A stretch of 64,000 bases of DNA from Gammaproteobacteria bacterium (lineage in GTDB: Bacteria; Pseudomonadota; Gammaproteobacteria; UBA4575), in the NCBI GenBank assembly GCA_026713925.1, contig JAPONM010000032.1, positions 1 to 64,000 of the forward strand, given 5' to 3'. How positions within the stretch are numbered: the stretch's first letter is position 1; the number at the start of each line of letters is the position of its first letter. Positions 8,541-17,937 of the stretch are shown here, piece after piece. The translations under genes were made by a program, and so were the position numbers. The notes under the pieces were generated by a model. It saw only the letters and a program-made list of their open reading frames with translations, was not told the origin of the DNA and ran no database searches.

Positions 8541-9140
8541 TCAGGCCAGTCGGGTTTTCAATGCCAGGCGGATGATATCTTCGCTGCTCCGGTTTTCGGT
8601 ATCAACCTCACTCACCATTCGGCTCGCATCGCCGGGCTTGTAACCCAGCGAGACCAGTGCAGACACCGCATCGCCAACCGGGTTATGTACGGATGTACTG
8701 CCGTGCCTGCTCTCCCCGACAGCCTGTAATGAGGCGCCATCTTCCATCCTGTTGCGCATGTCGACAATCAGCCGCTCAGCAGTCCTGCGGCCTACGCCAG
8801 GGAGACGCATGAGGGCATCCACATCGCCGCGCTGGACGCACTCGGTGAATGCCCGCACGTCCATGCCGGAAAGAATGACCAGGGCTATTTTGGCCCCTAC
8901 ACCATTCACCTTTAACAAGTTACGAAATAGGCTGCGGTCCTGAACATGCCTGAAAGCATACAAAGTCTGCGCATCCTCGCGTACCAGCAAATGCGTGTAC
9001 AAAACAACGTTTTCACCGCAACCGGGCAATTCATAAAATGTCGACATGGGGGCTTCCAGTTCATACCCTACCCCCTGTACGTCAAGCAGCAGATAAGGAG
9101 GATGTTTTTCAACGACATCTCCCTGCAGACGTCCAATCAT
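8541..9140 (-). CDS. ruvA: Holliday junction binding protein RuvA
   Basis: RuvA binds four-way junctions and loads RuvB. The ATG at 9140 gives MIGRLQGDVVEKHPPYLLLD, the conserved N-terminus, and a 199-residue protein; the frame extends to 9203 but those extra residues fall inside ruvC. Two helix-hairpin-helix motifs are visible (LLKVNGVGAKIALVILSGM, LMRLPGVGRRTAERLIVDM), and the C-terminal domain III ends in RSSEDIIRLALKTRLA. The start overlaps the ruvC stop by four bases. Confidence 0.97.
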   Translation of the reverse strand: MIGRLQGDVVEKHPPYLLLDVQGVGYELEAPMSTFYELPGCGENVVLYTHLLVREDAQTLYAFRHVQDRSLFRNLLKVNGVGAKIALVILSGMDVRAFTECVQRGDVDALMRLPGVGRRTAERLIVDMRNRMEDGASLQAVGESRHGSTSVHNPVGDAVSALVSLGYKPGDASRMVSEVDTENRSSEDIIRLALKTRLA

Positions 9141-9676
9141 GCGTGAATCCCGGAGAGTGATGCATGAAAACTTCCTGCCAGCCGGGATGAATGCGCGTGA
9201 CACAGCGACACTGCCAGCGCATCTGCTTCATCTGCCTGCAGTTCCCCGCGCAAGCCCAGCAGGCGCAGCACCATGTGCTGGACCTGTTGCTTGCTGGCCG
9301 CACCATTGCCAACAACCGCCTGTTTTACGGTACGGGCACTGTATTCGCTCACGGGAACCTGCAACTGCACTGCAGCGCTGATTATCGCACCTCGCGCATG
9401 ACCGAGTTTCAGCGCAGAAGATATATTGCGCGAAACAAATACTTCCTCCACTGCCACTTCATCCGGCTGGTACCGGGTAATTATTTGTGTCAACTGACTG
9501 AAAATCAAACCCAGACGCTGTGCCATTCCCGCTTCACTCCCGGTATTTCGGATACTGCCACTGTGAACATAACTGCTGCTTGTACCATCACTCTCAATGA
9601 TCCCGAATCCAGTGATGCGCAGACCCGGGTCGATGCCGAGAATTCTGGCCGTGGCAGACTGCCTCGCACCTGTCAT
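9137..9676 (-). CDS. ruvC: Holliday junction resolvase RuvC
   Basis: RuvC cleaves Holliday junctions. The acidic active-site residues appear in RILGIDPGLRITGFG (Asp), VAVEEVFVSRN (Glu) and QADEADALAVSLCHAH (Asp pair). Length is 179 residues, usual for the family. The start is the first ATG at 9676, 17 bases after the yebC stop, and the stop overlaps ruvA. Confidence 0.97.
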   Translation of the reverse strand: MTGARQSATARILGIDPGLRITGFGIIESDGTSSSYVHSGSIRNTGSEAGMAQRLGLIFSQLTQIITRYQPDEVAVEEVFVSRNISSALKLGHARGAIISAAVQLQVPVSEYSARTVKQAVVGNGAASKQQVQHMVLRLLGLRGELQADEADALAVSLCHAHSSRLAGSFHASLSGIHA

Positions 9677-9693
9677 GTGAATTGTGCCTGCAT

Positions 9694-10434
9694 CTAGGCC
9701 GCTTCGAACACCGAATCCGGTATATCGGCATTTGAATACACGTTTTGCACGTCATCCAGTGAATCGAGCACATCCAGCAGGCGCAGCATCGTTTCACCAT
9801 CCTTTTCAGACAATTGGACCACTGTACTTGCGCGCATTGTGACTTCTGCATAGTCCGGCACCAGGCCGGATTCTTCCAAAGCCTGCCTTACAGGCAGAAA
9901 CTCGTCCGCACCGCTGATCACTTCTATACTCCCGTCCTCCATATTCACAACATCCTCAGCACCGGATTCCAAGGCAATTTCCATGACAGTATTTTCATCC
10001 GCACCCGAATTGAGCCGGATGACACCGGCATTCGAGAACAGATAAGCGACCGAACCCGATGTCCCCAGGTTTCCATTGAACTTTGCAAACACATGTCTGA
10101 TTTCCGAAACCGTGCGATTGCGATTGTCAGTCATGCAATCGATCAGCACAGCGGCCCCGCCCGGCCCGTAGCCCTCGTATCGCACTTCCATGTAGTCCTC
10201 GCCTTCAAGCTCACCTGCACCACGCTTGACAGCACGCTCAATCGTATCTTTCGGCATGTTGGCAGACAGGGCCTTATCTACTGCCGAGCGCAGGCGTGCG
10301 TTGGCCTCCGGATCACCTCCCCCACGGGCCGCTACTGTGATCTCTCGGATTAATCGGGTAAATAATTTTCCGCGCTTGGCGTCTTGTGCTTTCTTATGAT
10401 GCTGGATATTGGCCCACTTACTATGACCAGCCAT
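9694..10434 (-). CDS. yebC: YebC/PmpR-family protein
   Basis: The 246-residue product begins [20 protein letters not shown] and shows the full YebC family profile ([53 protein letters not shown]). Members are described as transcription regulators and, more recently, as factors that relieve ribosome stalling; which applies here is unknown. It stands immediately upstream of ruvC, its usual place. Confidence 0.96.
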   Translation of the reverse strand: MAGHSKWANIQHHKKAQDAKRGKLFTRLIREITVAARGGGDPEANARLRSAVDKALSANMPKDTIERAVKRGAGELEGEDYMEVRYEGYGPGGAAVLIDCMTDNRNRTVSEIRHVFAKFNGNLGTSGSVAYLFSNAGVIRLNSGADENTVMEIALESGAEDVVNMEDGSIEVISGADEFLPVRQALEESGLVPDYAEVTMRASTVVQLSEKDGETMLRLLDVLDSLDDVQNVYSNADIPDSVFEAA

Positions 10435-10482
10435 CGAATTCCCTCTACTGGATGAATACGATTAGTTTAGCACTTCCTGATT

Positions 10483-11106
10483 TCAAGTGACATTTCCAGT
10501 GCGCAAAAACTCATCCACCAGAACCGCAACGGGCTTTGCCAGCAGCATCCCTGTATGGCTGTATGGAATCAGCCTGTGCACGGTACAGAACTTGGTTCTG
10601 GTTTCTGACACAGCTACTGTGCCATCATGCGGAGTGTCCAGTGGAGTGCCCAGTAGCTGTCCAACACCATGTCCACGGGTGCCGGCGAATACAGCAAGGG
10701 GGCGTGTTCCTTTCCATGCCGGCACATTCCCAAGCAATGAATGAAAGCTTGCTCCCATCAGGCTGTTTTTCAAAACCTTATACCTTGAAAGGTATCTTGC
10801 TACACCACTCCCGGTCAACGGGGTCCCAAGCATGACTACCCTCCCTGGTCTGGCCGTATCGAATAACTGGAAGTAATGCAGCAACACTATACCGCCCAGA
10901 CTATGCGCCACAAAATGAACGACATCCGCATCCAGCCTATCCAGAAACTGTCCTAGCAAACACGCATTGTGCCTTGGCGTACGGGCCAAACTTCGATAGG
11001 AAAACCGCCTGCATTCATGGCCCAGACCGTTAAGGTAACTTGCCATAGGGAACATGCACCAGCCGTTCATCCAGATGCCATGAATACAGACGACAATTTC
11101 ACGCAT
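10483..11106 (-). CDS. Small alpha/beta hydrolase (lipase-like)
   Basis: The 207-residue protein begins MREIVVCIHGIWMNGWCMFP, with an oxyanion HG motif after the first strand. The nucleophile elbow is AHSLGGIVLLHY; a likely acid is the Asp of TPHDGTVAVSE and the likely His is in PYSHTGMLLAKP, so the triad looks complete. No signal peptide is seen, so it is probably cytoplasmic. It resembles PGAP1-like and triacylglycerol-lipase-like hydrolases; the substrate is unknown. It lies between nudB and yebC on the same strand. Confidence 0.8.
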   Translation of the reverse strand: MREIVVCIHGIWMNGWCMFPMASYLNGLGHECRRFSYRSLARTPRHNACLLGQFLDRLDADVVHFVAHSLGGIVLLHYFQLFDTARPGRVVMLGTPLTGSGVARYLSRYKVLKNSLMGASFHSLLGNVPAWKGTRPLAVFAGTRGHGVGQLLGTPLDTPHDGTVAVSETRTKFCTVHRLIPYSHTGMLLAKPVAVLVDEFLRTGNVT

Positions 11107-11115
11107 TTGCCTGGA

Positions 11116-11544
11116 TTACTCCGGCACCCAGCGCAGGATTGCAGCCTGATTGGTATGTGAAAAAACCAGATCGGCGGCATGCAGGCGAGGTAACCATTGA
11201 AACGCTTCATGCTCTCTCGAATCGAGCTTGATATCCACTTTTTCAGGCAACTGTAGTCGGTACACATGCTCCCGGTTCATGACAACGCCAGGTGCATAGC
11301 GCTTGCGCCAGATCGAGTAAATTTTAAAACTCTGTTCAGAGTGGCAATCGCATACTGCCTGATTGGTGAGGCCTGTCTCTTCATGCAGTTCGCGAACCGC
11401 TGCATCGATGGGCCGTTCGCCCCATTCCAGACTGCCTGTTACAGACTGCCAAAAGTCATTCGGATACTTGCGTCGCAGCAACAGAACCTCGCCCTGTTGC
11501 GTGTATACGATTATCAGAACTGACTCGGGGCGTTTGTGATTCAT
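11116..11544 (-). CDS. nudB: Dihydroneopterin triphosphate diphosphatase NudB (Nudix)
   Basis: The Nudix box is complete: GSLEWGERPIDAAVRELHEE followed by TGL. The protein from the ATG at 11544 (MNHKRPESVLIIVYTQQGEV) has 142 residues, near the usual NudB length; the open frame runs 47 codons further upstream without similarity. The place directly after aspS is the standard location of nudB. It removes pyrophosphate from dihydroneopterin triphosphate in folate synthesis or acts on dATP. Confidence 0.88.
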   Translation of the reverse strand: MNHKRPESVLIIVYTQQGEVLLLRRKYPNDFWQSVTGSLEWGERPIDAAVRELHEETGLTNQAVCDCHSEQSFKIYSIWRKRYAPGVVMNREHVYRLQLPEKVDIKLDSREHEAFQWLPRLHAADLVFSHTNQAAILRWVPE

Positions 11545-11692
11545 CCAATGACACCATCCAACGTGGCCGGCGAAAAATTTCGTCGCTGAACATTGTAATG
11601 CAAAAAAGAGCCCGGGTTTAAAGTCTGAAAGCCGCTGGCATGTACCCCGTAATCTGCACAGCGATGAAACACCCGGCCTGTACAATCGGATT

Positions 11693-13468
11693 TCAATCTG
11701 AGACGGTGCGTACTCGAATATGCAGTTCTTTCAGCTGCTGGGCATCAGGAGGTGACGGCGCATCCGTCAACATGCATGTGGCGTTCTGGGTTTTCGGAAA
11801 TGGAATCACATCACGTATTGACTGACTGGCTGTCATCAGCATCACCAGCCGGTCCAATCCAAAGGCAATGCCGCCATGTGGTGGCGTGCCATGACCCAGC
11901 GCCTGCAGTAAAAACCCGAATTTCTCCTGTGCCTGCTGTGTATCAATCTGCAATACCTTAAATATGGCTGCCTGCATGTCCTGCTTGTGAACACGGACTG
12001 AACCGCCACCCACTTCGGTTCCATTCAGTACCATGTCATATGCTCGTGACAGAATTGTCCCCGGATCATCAGAAAGCTCACTTGGAGTTTTGCAGGCTGG
12101 CGCGGTAAACGGATGATGCAGTGCAGACCAGCGCTTTGTATCGGCATCCCACTCAAACATCGGAAATTCAACTACCCAGAGTGGACGCCAGGCCTGCTCT
12201 ACCAGAGCCAGGTCATGGCCCAGCTTAACCCTTAATGCACCCAATGCTGCATTTACAATCGGCTTCTTATCGGCACCAAAAAACAGCAGGTCTCCACTTG
12301 CGGCACCAGAGCGCCGGACGATCTCTCTGGTAATGTCTTCGGGAAAAAATTTCAGTATTGGTGACTGCAGTCCTGATGATTGAATATCAGAAACATCTGT
12401 GCATTTGATATATGCCAGTCCTTTTGCCCCATACTGACCGACAAAATCCGTGTACTCATCAATCTCCTTGCGGGTCAGCATGGCCCCCCCGGGCACTCTG
12501 AGCATTGCAACACGACCTGCTGCATCATTGGCCGGTCCACTGAACACCTTGAACTCAACCTGTTTCATCAACTCAGTAAGATCCACCAATTCCAGCGGGA
12601 TGCGCAAATCCGGCTTGTCACTCCCGTAGCGGTGCATCGCATCCGCATAGCTCATTCTCGGAAACGGCTTCTCCAACGTCACATCCAGAATACGCTTGAA
12701 CAGGTCACACACCATGTCTTCCATCAATGACATGATTTCTACTTCATTCATAAACGACGTTTCAATGTCCAGTTGCGTGAACTCAGGCTGGCGGTCCGCA
12801 CGCAAATCTTCATCACGGAAACAGCGAACCACTTGATAATAACGATCAAATCCACTTGCCATCAGCAACTGTTTGAACAACTGCGGAGATTGAGGCAACG
12901 CAAAAAAAGAGCCAGCCTGTGTACGACTGGGAACCAGATAGTCACGGGCACCTTCTGGTGTGGCCCTGGTTAGAATTGGAGTTTCGATGTCAAGAAAATC
13001 ATGTGCATCAAGAAAGCTTCTCAATACCCGGGTCGCAGCAGCTTTCGTGCGGATTCGTTGTTGCATATAGGGACGGCGTAAATCGATATACCGATAGCGT
13101 AATCGGGTCTCCTCGTGTACGTCTTCATCATCCAACTGAAAAGGAGGGGTAACCGCTTCATTCAGCACCACCAGTGACTGGGCCAGAATCTCCACTTGTC
13201 CAGTTGGCAGATCCGGATTCACAGTGCCTTCAGGACGGACCCTGACTAAACCTTCAACATGTAGCACGTATTCATTTCGAATTCGCTCGGCTGTTTCAAA
13301 TATGTTGGACAAATCCGGGTCGAACACAATTTGTACAATCCCTTCCCGGTCACGCAGGTCTACAAAAATTATGCCTCCATGGTCACGCCTTCGATTCACC
13401 CAGCCACACACAGTGACTTTCTCTCCGATGAGTGTCTCGGTGACCTGCCCACAATAATGAGTTCGCAT
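11693..13468 (-). CDS. aspS: Aspartyl-tRNA synthetase, non-discriminating signature
   Basis: This class II synthetase has the bacterial layout: an anticodon-binding OB fold (residues 1-110), motif 2 ([20 protein letters not shown]), a GAD insertion, and motif 3 ([13 protein letters not shown]). His at position 30 in [11 protein letters not shown] and Gly at 81 in [10 protein letters not shown] match the residues known from Pseudomonas aeruginosa AspRS, which charges both tRNA-Asp and tRNA-Asn; E. coli has Leu and Lys-like residues there. I infer that this organism makes Asn-tRNA by GatCAB transamidation. The start is MRTHYCG at 13468; a GTG at 13477 has the better ribosome site. Confidence 0.97.
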   Translation of the reverse strand: MRTHYCGQVTETLIGEKVTVCGWVNRRRDHGGIIFVDLRDREGIVQIVFDPDLSNIFETAERIRNEYVLHVEGLVRVRPEGTVNPDLPTGQVEILAQSLVVLNEAVTPPFQLDDEDVHEETRLRYRYIDLRRPYMQQRIRTKAAATRVLRSFLDAHDFLDIETPILTRATPEGARDYLVPSRTQAGSFFALPQSPQLFKQLLMASGFDRYYQVVRCFRDEDLRADRQPEFTQLDIETSFMNEVEIMSLMEDMVCDLFKRILDVTLEKPFPRMSYADAMHRYGSDKPDLRIPLELVDLTELMKQVEFKVFSGPANDAAGRVAMLRVPGGAMLTRKEIDEYTDFVGQYGAKGLAYIKCTDVSDIQSSGLQSPILKFFPEDITREIVRRSGAASGDLLFFGADKKPIVNAALGALRVKLGHDLALVEQAWRPLWVVEFPMFEWDADTKRWSALHHPFTAPACKTPSELSDDPGTILSRAYDMVLNGTEVGGGSVRVHKQDMQAAIFKVLQIDTQQAQEKFGFLLQALGHGTPPHGGIAFGLDRLVMLMTASQSIRDVIPFPKTQNATCMLTDAPSPPDAQQLKELHIRVRTVSD

Positions 13469-13612
13469 TTGAATCACGTTAACTAAGTCCTGCGTTGATG
13501 AAATTGTATTCTTGCTACTGACAGAACATAGCGGAGTTTTGGCTACTCCAGCAAAGGGGTCTCAAGACAGGCCACATCAAAACGTGATGATGAATCACAA
13601 TCAGCCAGAGTT

Positions 13613-13942
13613 TCAGGATGCGCCTGTATTCTGCCTGGAATCTGACGGTTTACTGCTGGCTTTAGATACCTGGCTGTTACCGCTACTCTTCTCGCTCGGC
13701 TGGGTGCCTTTACCATCGCTTGTCTTCTTGGAATCACTCGAAGCTAGATTGCGTTTATTGTCAGACTTGAAGTCCGTTTCATACCAGCCGGAACCACTAA
13801 GCCTGAACCCGACAGCAGAGACCAGCTTTCTCAAGGACGGCTTGGAACATTCAGGGCAAATGGATAATAGGGGATCACCCGCTTTTTGCAGAATATCATA
13901 ATGATGGCCACAGGCTTCACATTCGTATTCGTAAATAGGCAT
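13613..13942 (-). CDS. FmdB-family zinc ribbon protein
   Basis: The 109-residue protein starts MPIYEYECEACGHHYDILQK and has a second cysteine pair in SICPECSKPSLRKLVS, the FmdB/CxxC_CxxC putative regulatory family. After residue 60 it is a low-complexity tail rich in Ser, Lys and Gly. Such genes often stand just upstream of aspS, in many genomes with a DUF502 gene between; that gene is absent here and 144 bases without a recognisable gene separate it from aspS. Its function is unknown. Confidence 0.88.
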   Translation of the reverse strand: MPIYEYECEACGHHYDILQKAGDPLLSICPECSKPSLRKLVSAVGFRLSGSGWYETDFKSDNKRNLASSDSKKTSDGKGTQPSEKSSGNSQVSKASSKPSDSRQNTGAS

Positions 13943-13944
13943 CG

Positions 13945-14229
13945 TTATAATATCCGAAAGTCAGGATGATTCTTCATTTTCACCGGGATGCAACTGACAT
14001 TCGCAACACTGGCACGCTCAGGACCTGCACACAGCCAATCTTTAAACTGTTCCAGCGCCGCAACTTTACCACAGGCGACCACTTCCACGTTCCCATCTTC
14101 CAAATTTTTTGCATAGCCAGTGATACCTAAATGCTGCGCCTGGTCTCTTGCGGATACCCTGAAAAATACCCCTTGCACCTTCCCTGTCACAACGCACTGC
14201 ATGCAAGTATAATCAGGGTCTTCAATCAT
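13945..14229 (-). CDS. acyP: Acylphosphatase
   Basis: This small enzyme hydrolyses acyl phosphates. The active-site loop GKVQGVFFR carries the catalytic Arg, and GYAKNLEDGNVEV the catalytic Asn. The 94-residue frame is typical in size; the ATG at 14229 is used, although MQCVV nine codons later would align better with short homologues. It stops two bases before fmdB. Confidence 0.93.
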   Translation of the reverse strand: MIEDPDYTCMQCVVTGKVQGVFFRVSARDQAQHLGITGYAKNLEDGNVEVVACGKVAALEQFKDWLCAGPERASVANVSCIPVKMKNHPDFRIL

Positions 14230-14341
14230 TCAGGTGATACATTCCATGTCGGCCAATCCAGTACAACAGGCCAATTTGTAAACCAGCAGTCAACTATAAT
14301 CATACGTAAAATAACCGGAAATTGCATGGAGAAAAAGGCGC

Positions 14342-14695
14342 GTGGATCATCTGAAAACCGTTATTTACTACAATCCGAAATGCTCCAAATGCCGTATGAC
14401 CCTGAAACTGCTCCACGAGCATGACTTGCAGCCGGAAGTTAAAGAATACCTCCGAGAAACCCCTACGCGGTCAGAACTCAAAGATATTCTAACTCTACTC
14501 GGAATAGCTGCTGGTCAACTGTTGCGGGAAAAAGAGCCGGCATACCGTGAAGCTGGCCTTAAGAAATCCTCGAGTGAAGAAGAAATTCTGGATGCAATGA
14601 TCAAGTACCCGATACTGATTGAACGACCGGTTGTGGTCCACGATGGCAAGGCTGTAATTGGTCGGCCACCTGAGAATATCCTGAAGATCTTGTAG
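14342..14695 (+). CDS. arsC: ArsC-family arsenate reductase-like protein
   Basis: The 117-residue protein has the catalytic cysteine motif YYNPKCSKCRMTLKLL. The three arginines used by glutaredoxin-linked ArsC are all at matching places: LLREKEPAY, IERPVVVHDG and IGRPPENILKIL. This favours true arsenate reductase over the Spx or YffB branches. The start is a GTG at 14342, preceded by GGAGAAAAAGG. No arsR, arsB or acr3 gene is adjacent, so the role in resistance is uncertain. It is convergent with hda. Confidence 0.85.
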   Translation: MDHLKTVIYYNPKCSKCRMTLKLLHEHDLQPEVKEYLRETPTRSELKDILTLLGIAAGQLLREKEPAYREAGLKKSSSEEEILDAMIKYPILIERPVVVHDGKAVIGRPPENILKIL

Positions 14696-14732
14696 TGCAT
14701 TTCAGGCATGTTTGCAGCTTTGCTGCCACCCG

Positions 14733-15452
14733 TCAGCTGCCGCTCTCCAATACCGATTTCACGAAAGGAACTGTAATTCTTCGCTGCAAGACAAGGGAAT
14801 GCTGATCCAGCCTGTCAAGTAATTCCACAAGACTTGCCAAGCCCCTTGGGTAGCGCCTGAGCAGATAATTGCTAACCTCCGGTGGCACATCCAGGCCACG
14901 TGCCTTGGCATGCAATTGTATTGCAGATGCTTTCTGCTCATCGGTCAAGGGATGTAGCCTGTAGATCAGACCCCAACCCAGCCGTGAAGCCAAGTCTGGC
15001 AACAAAATGTCCAGATCTCCAGGCTTGCAGGGTGCAGTAATTACCAGGCTTTTATTGCTGAGCCATAATTCATTGATGAGCCGAAATAAAGCATGTTCCC
15101 AGTAGCTGTCTCCCAACACACAGTGAATATCATCTATACAGATGACATCAAGCTGCTGCAAATCATTTAGCAAGTTCGGATCAGACCCGGAAAACTCCTT
15201 CATCGGCAGATAAACAGCTTTTCGGTCGCTCACTGCAAGCTGATTGCAGGTAGCCTGCAGCAAATGTGACTTGCCGCTTTGACCGCATCCCCAGAGAAAA
15301 TAATGTCTTGGTTCTTTTGCGATCTGGGTTAATTTTTCCAGAGACCGCAATACCCCACTTTCTTTTGCGCAGACAAACGTGTCGAACGTCGCATATTGGC
15401 GCAACACTATATCAAGGGGGCGTTGTGTCGAAGGTAACAGGAAAGAACTCAC
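14733..15452 (-). CDS. hda: DnaA regulatory inactivator Hda
   Basis: Hda is a DnaA-like AAA+ protein that, with the DNA-loaded clamp, promotes hydrolysis of DnaA-ATP. Walker A is WGCGQSGKSHLLQA, Walker B is VICIDDIHCVLGD, and LPDLASRLGWGLIYRLHPLT and TVPFVKSVL match Hda rather than DnaA; the DNA-binding domain of DnaA is missing. The N-terminus reads TQRPLDIVLR where most Hda proteins have a clamp motif of the type QLPLDV, so the second position is Arg. The start is a GTG, 34 bases after the phosphatidyltransferase stop. Confidence 0.92.
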   Translation of the reverse strand: MSSFLLPSTQRPLDIVLRQYATFDTFVCAKESGVLRSLEKLTQIAKEPRHYFLWGCGQSGKSHLLQATCNQLAVSDRKAVYLPMKEFSGSDPNLLNDLQQLDVICIDDIHCVLGDSYWEHALFRLINELWLSNKSLVITAPCKPGDLDILLPDLASRLGWGLIYRLHPLTDEQKASAIQLHAKARGLDVPPEVSNYLLRRYPRGLASLVELLDRLDQHSLVLQRRITVPFVKSVLESGS

Positions 15453-15486
15453 CGCATACTTTATCTTTCTGGCGCGACCAAACTTG

Positions 15487-16050
15487 TCAGACCTGCTTGC
15501 CAGGATGCCTGCTGGAGACCCTCTTGGACCTTTCTTCCATCAGGTAATCCAAACCACTGGCCACTGTTGTAAAGACAGCTATCCCAATCAATGTCTGGAC
15601 CAATAGGTCCGGTACTGGGTTCAACTGGCCATAGATCACGGCAAGAACCAATATGATCTGGACAAATGTATTGGACTTGCTGATCAGAGTAGGCTGAATC
15701 TCCAGTCTCCGCGTCGCAAAGTTGTAGGCTAGTGCACCAGCAAGGATTGCAACATCTCGAAGAATGACGATAAACACCAGCCAGTGCGGCAAAAGATGAA
15801 GCGCACCCAGAGTGATGTAGGCACCAATCAGCATTGTTTTGTCAGCAGCAGGGTCCAGGTAGGCGCCAAGCGCTGTCTTCCACCCGAAGTATTTCGCCAG
15901 ATATCCATCCAGGGCATCCGATAACCCCATGAGGATGAAAAGCGACAAGGCATTGTTAAACTGCCCATCATACAGCCACCATACTAACAACGGGACTGTG
16001 GCAAGACGGATAGCCGTGATAAGATTCGGAATGTATCTCCAGTTAGACAT
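15487..16050 (-). CDS. CDP-alcohol phosphatidyltransferase family protein
   Basis: This membrane enzyme has the family signature with all acidic residues: SDALDGYLAKYFG, then GAYLDPAADKTM (the usual DGxxAR is DGxxAK here, which is common in one branch). N-terminal PNLITAIRLATVPLLVWWLY and four or more hydrophobic spans fit PgsA-like proteins. It might make phosphatidylglycerol phosphate or cardiolipin; the substrate cannot be decided. It precedes hda on the same strand and diverges from purM, an arrangement seen in many gammaproteobacteria. Confidence 0.88.
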   Translation of the reverse strand: MSNWRYIPNLITAIRLATVPLLVWWLYDGQFNNALSLFILMGLSDALDGYLAKYFGWKTALGAYLDPAADKTMLIGAYITLGALHLLPHWLVFIVILRDVAILAGALAYNFATRRLEIQPTLISKSNTFVQIILVLAVIYGQLNPVPDLLVQTLIGIAVFTTVASGLDYLMEERSKRVSSRHPGKQV

Positions 16051-16181
16051 GATAAGGCTTCCGTCCCTAAAGTATATAATCCAAGGCTGTATTGTTAAAT
16101 ACTCGTTGCTCTGTGCTTAGATAGTATAAGTAAGCAGATTTTGAAGCAATGCACAATTCTACTGGTATTCCAACTATGCAT

Positions 16182-16210
16182 TTAGCTTATTGGTTTCAAA
16201 TATTTATAAT
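16182..16210 (+). promoter_or_regulatory. Putative sigma-70 promoter of purM
   Basis: A perfect -10 box TATAAT lies at 16205-16210, with a weak -35 (TTAGCT) at 16182-16187 after a 17-base spacer. Transcription would begin near 16217, giving a short leader with TTAGGA before the purM ATG. Confidence 0.45.
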
Positions 16211-16235
16211 ATTTACTTGATATCTAGAATTAGGA

Positions 16236-17261
16236 ATGGGGCTAATTTACAAAAATGCCGGTGTAGACATTGATGCTGGAAACAGGTTTGTGGACCGGAT
16301 TAGGCCTGTAGCACGAACTACGCACCGACCTGAAGTGTTAGAAAGCCCTGGCGGGTTTGGTGGTCTATTTGCCCTGCAATCGAATGCCTATAAAAATCCT
16401 GTCTTGGTATCGGGAACAGATGGTGTCGGAACAAAGCTGCGCCTTGCACAGCAGCTTGATGATCACTCCACCATTGGCATAGACCTGGTTGCCATGTGCG
16501 TCAATGATGTGGTCGTACAGGGTGCAGAGCCTCTCTTCTTTCTTGATTACTTTGCAACGGGCAAGCTTTCTGTTCGACAGGCTGAGGCCGTTGTTTCCGG
16601 TATAGCGCATGGCTGCATACAAGCTGGCGCTGCACTGATCGGAGGTGAGACTGCGGAGATGCCAGGGATGTATGCACCTGGTGAATATGATGTAGCAGGA
16701 TTTTGCGTGGGAGTAGTCGAGCATGAGAACCTGATTGACGGAAAGCGCATTGTCGAAGGAGATGTAGTAGTAGGCCTTGCTTCAAGCGGTGTCCACTCCA
16801 ACGGCTATTCCCTGATCAACAAAATATTCGAGATCACCCATAGTTCACTCGACGAGAAACTTGGAAACCAGACTCTTGGGGCCATCCTGCTTACCCCGAC
16901 AGTGATTTATGCCAATGTTGTCATGCAACTTGCCAATACACTGGACATACACGGCTTGTGCCACATTACCGGCGGCGGCCTGGTGGAGAATACTCCACGG
17001 ATTATCCCGGATGGGCTGCTTGCAGAGATCGATTGCAAGACATGGGAACGTGCAGAAATATTTGACTGGTTACAATGTACAGGTGAAATTGAAGCCGAAG
17101 AAATGTATAGGGTATTCAACTGCGGAATAGGCATGCTGGTCATCCTGTCAAAAGAACAGGCAAGTAAAGCCATCACAATTTGCGAGCAGGCGGGCCAGCA
17201 GGCTGAAGTTATCGGAGAGATTAACCGTTCAGTTTCAGAAAACAAGATAGTATTGCTGTAA
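16236..17261 (+). CDS. purM: Phosphoribosylformylglycinamidine cyclo-ligase PurM
   Basis: PurM closes the imidazole ring (FGAM to AIR) in purine synthesis. The 341-residue protein starts MGLIYKNAGVDIDAGNRFVD and contains LVSGTDGVGTKLRLAQQL, DLVAMCVNDVVVQGAEPLFF and GGETAEMPGMYAPGEYDVAG, all core ATP and substrate motifs. It is first in a plus-strand operon with purN and a DUF3108 gene, with purN starting four bases after its stop. Confidence 0.98.
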   Translation: MGLIYKNAGVDIDAGNRFVDRIRPVARTTHRPEVLESPGGFGGLFALQSNAYKNPVLVSGTDGVGTKLRLAQQLDDHSTIGIDLVAMCVNDVVVQGAEPLFFLDYFATGKLSVRQAEAVVSGIAHGCIQAGAALIGGETAEMPGMYAPGEYDVAGFCVGVVEHENLIDGKRIVEGDVVVGLASSGVHSNGYSLINKIFEITHSSLDEKLGNQTLGAILLTPTVIYANVVMQLANTLDIHGLCHITGGGLVENTPRIIPDGLLAEIDCKTWERAEIFDWLQCTGEIEAEEMYRVFNCGIGMLVILSKEQASKAITICEQAGQQAEVIGEINRSVSENKIVLL

Positions 17262-17265
17262 TACC

Positions 17266-17937
17266 GTGCAGACCGACCCCGTCAAGATTGCTGTTTTATT
17301 TTCCGGAAACGGTACCAACATGCAATCCGTTATCCGCCAGGTCAAGCAAGGACATATCAACGCGCGCATCGCATGTGTCATTAGCAACCAACCTGGTGCC
17401 TATGGCTTGACACGCGCCCAACGAGTCGGTATTCCCACACATGTCGTTGCGCATAACCGATATCCCTCGCGAGAGGCATTTGAAAAGGCCCTCATTCAGA
17501 TACTGGAAACCTACCAGGTCAGGGCAGTGATACTGGCTGGCTTTATGCGTGTACTCAGCGAAGTATTCGTTAACCATTATCGATACCGAATTCTGAACAT
17601 ACACCCTTCTTTATTGCCAAAGTTTCCTGGCTTACATACACACCGGCGCGCGCTGGACGCGAAAGAGCTGCGACATGGCTGCAGTGTGCATTTTGTAACG
17701 ACAGGGCTGGACGAAGGCCCCGTCATCATTCAGGCAGAGGTGCCGGTATTTGACACAGACAATATAGGCAGCCTGGTCAAGAGAGTGCTGGTTAAAGAAC
17801 ACGTGATTTTGCCCCTGGCCGTAAAATGGCTTTGCCAGGGCAAGCTATCCTGCATGGATGGTATGGCATATTTTGATGACTCGGCACTAGAGAAACCGAT
17901 CCGGCTGATCGAGAGACACTACAAGGAACTGCTATGA
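17266..17937 (+). CDS. purN: Phosphoribosylglycinamide formyltransferase PurN
   Basis: PurN formylates GAR with 10-formyltetrahydrofolate. The nucleotide loop is AVLFSGNGTNMQSVI and the active-site segment NIHPSLLPKFPGLHTHRRAL holds the conserved Asn and His; the Asp is in TTGLDEGPVIIQAEV. The start is a GTG at 17266. At 223 residues it is slightly longer than the E. coli enzyme. The stop overlaps the next gene's ATG. Confidence 0.97.
   Translation: MQTDPVKIAVLFSGNGTNMQSVIRQVKQGHINARIACVISNQPGAYGLTRAQRVGIPTHVVAHNRYPSREAFEKALIQILETYQVRAVILAGFMRVLSEVFVNHYRYRILNIHPSLLPKFPGLHTHRRALDAKELRHGCSVHFVTTGLDEGPVIIQAEVPVFDTDNIGSLVKRVLVKEHVILPLAVKWLCQGKLSCMDGMAYFDDSALEKPIRLIERHYKELL

Noticed and set aside
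9191-9697. A 168-codon plus-strand frame opposite ruvC
   Set aside because: Its coding signal is a mirror of ruvC, which has all catalytic residues.
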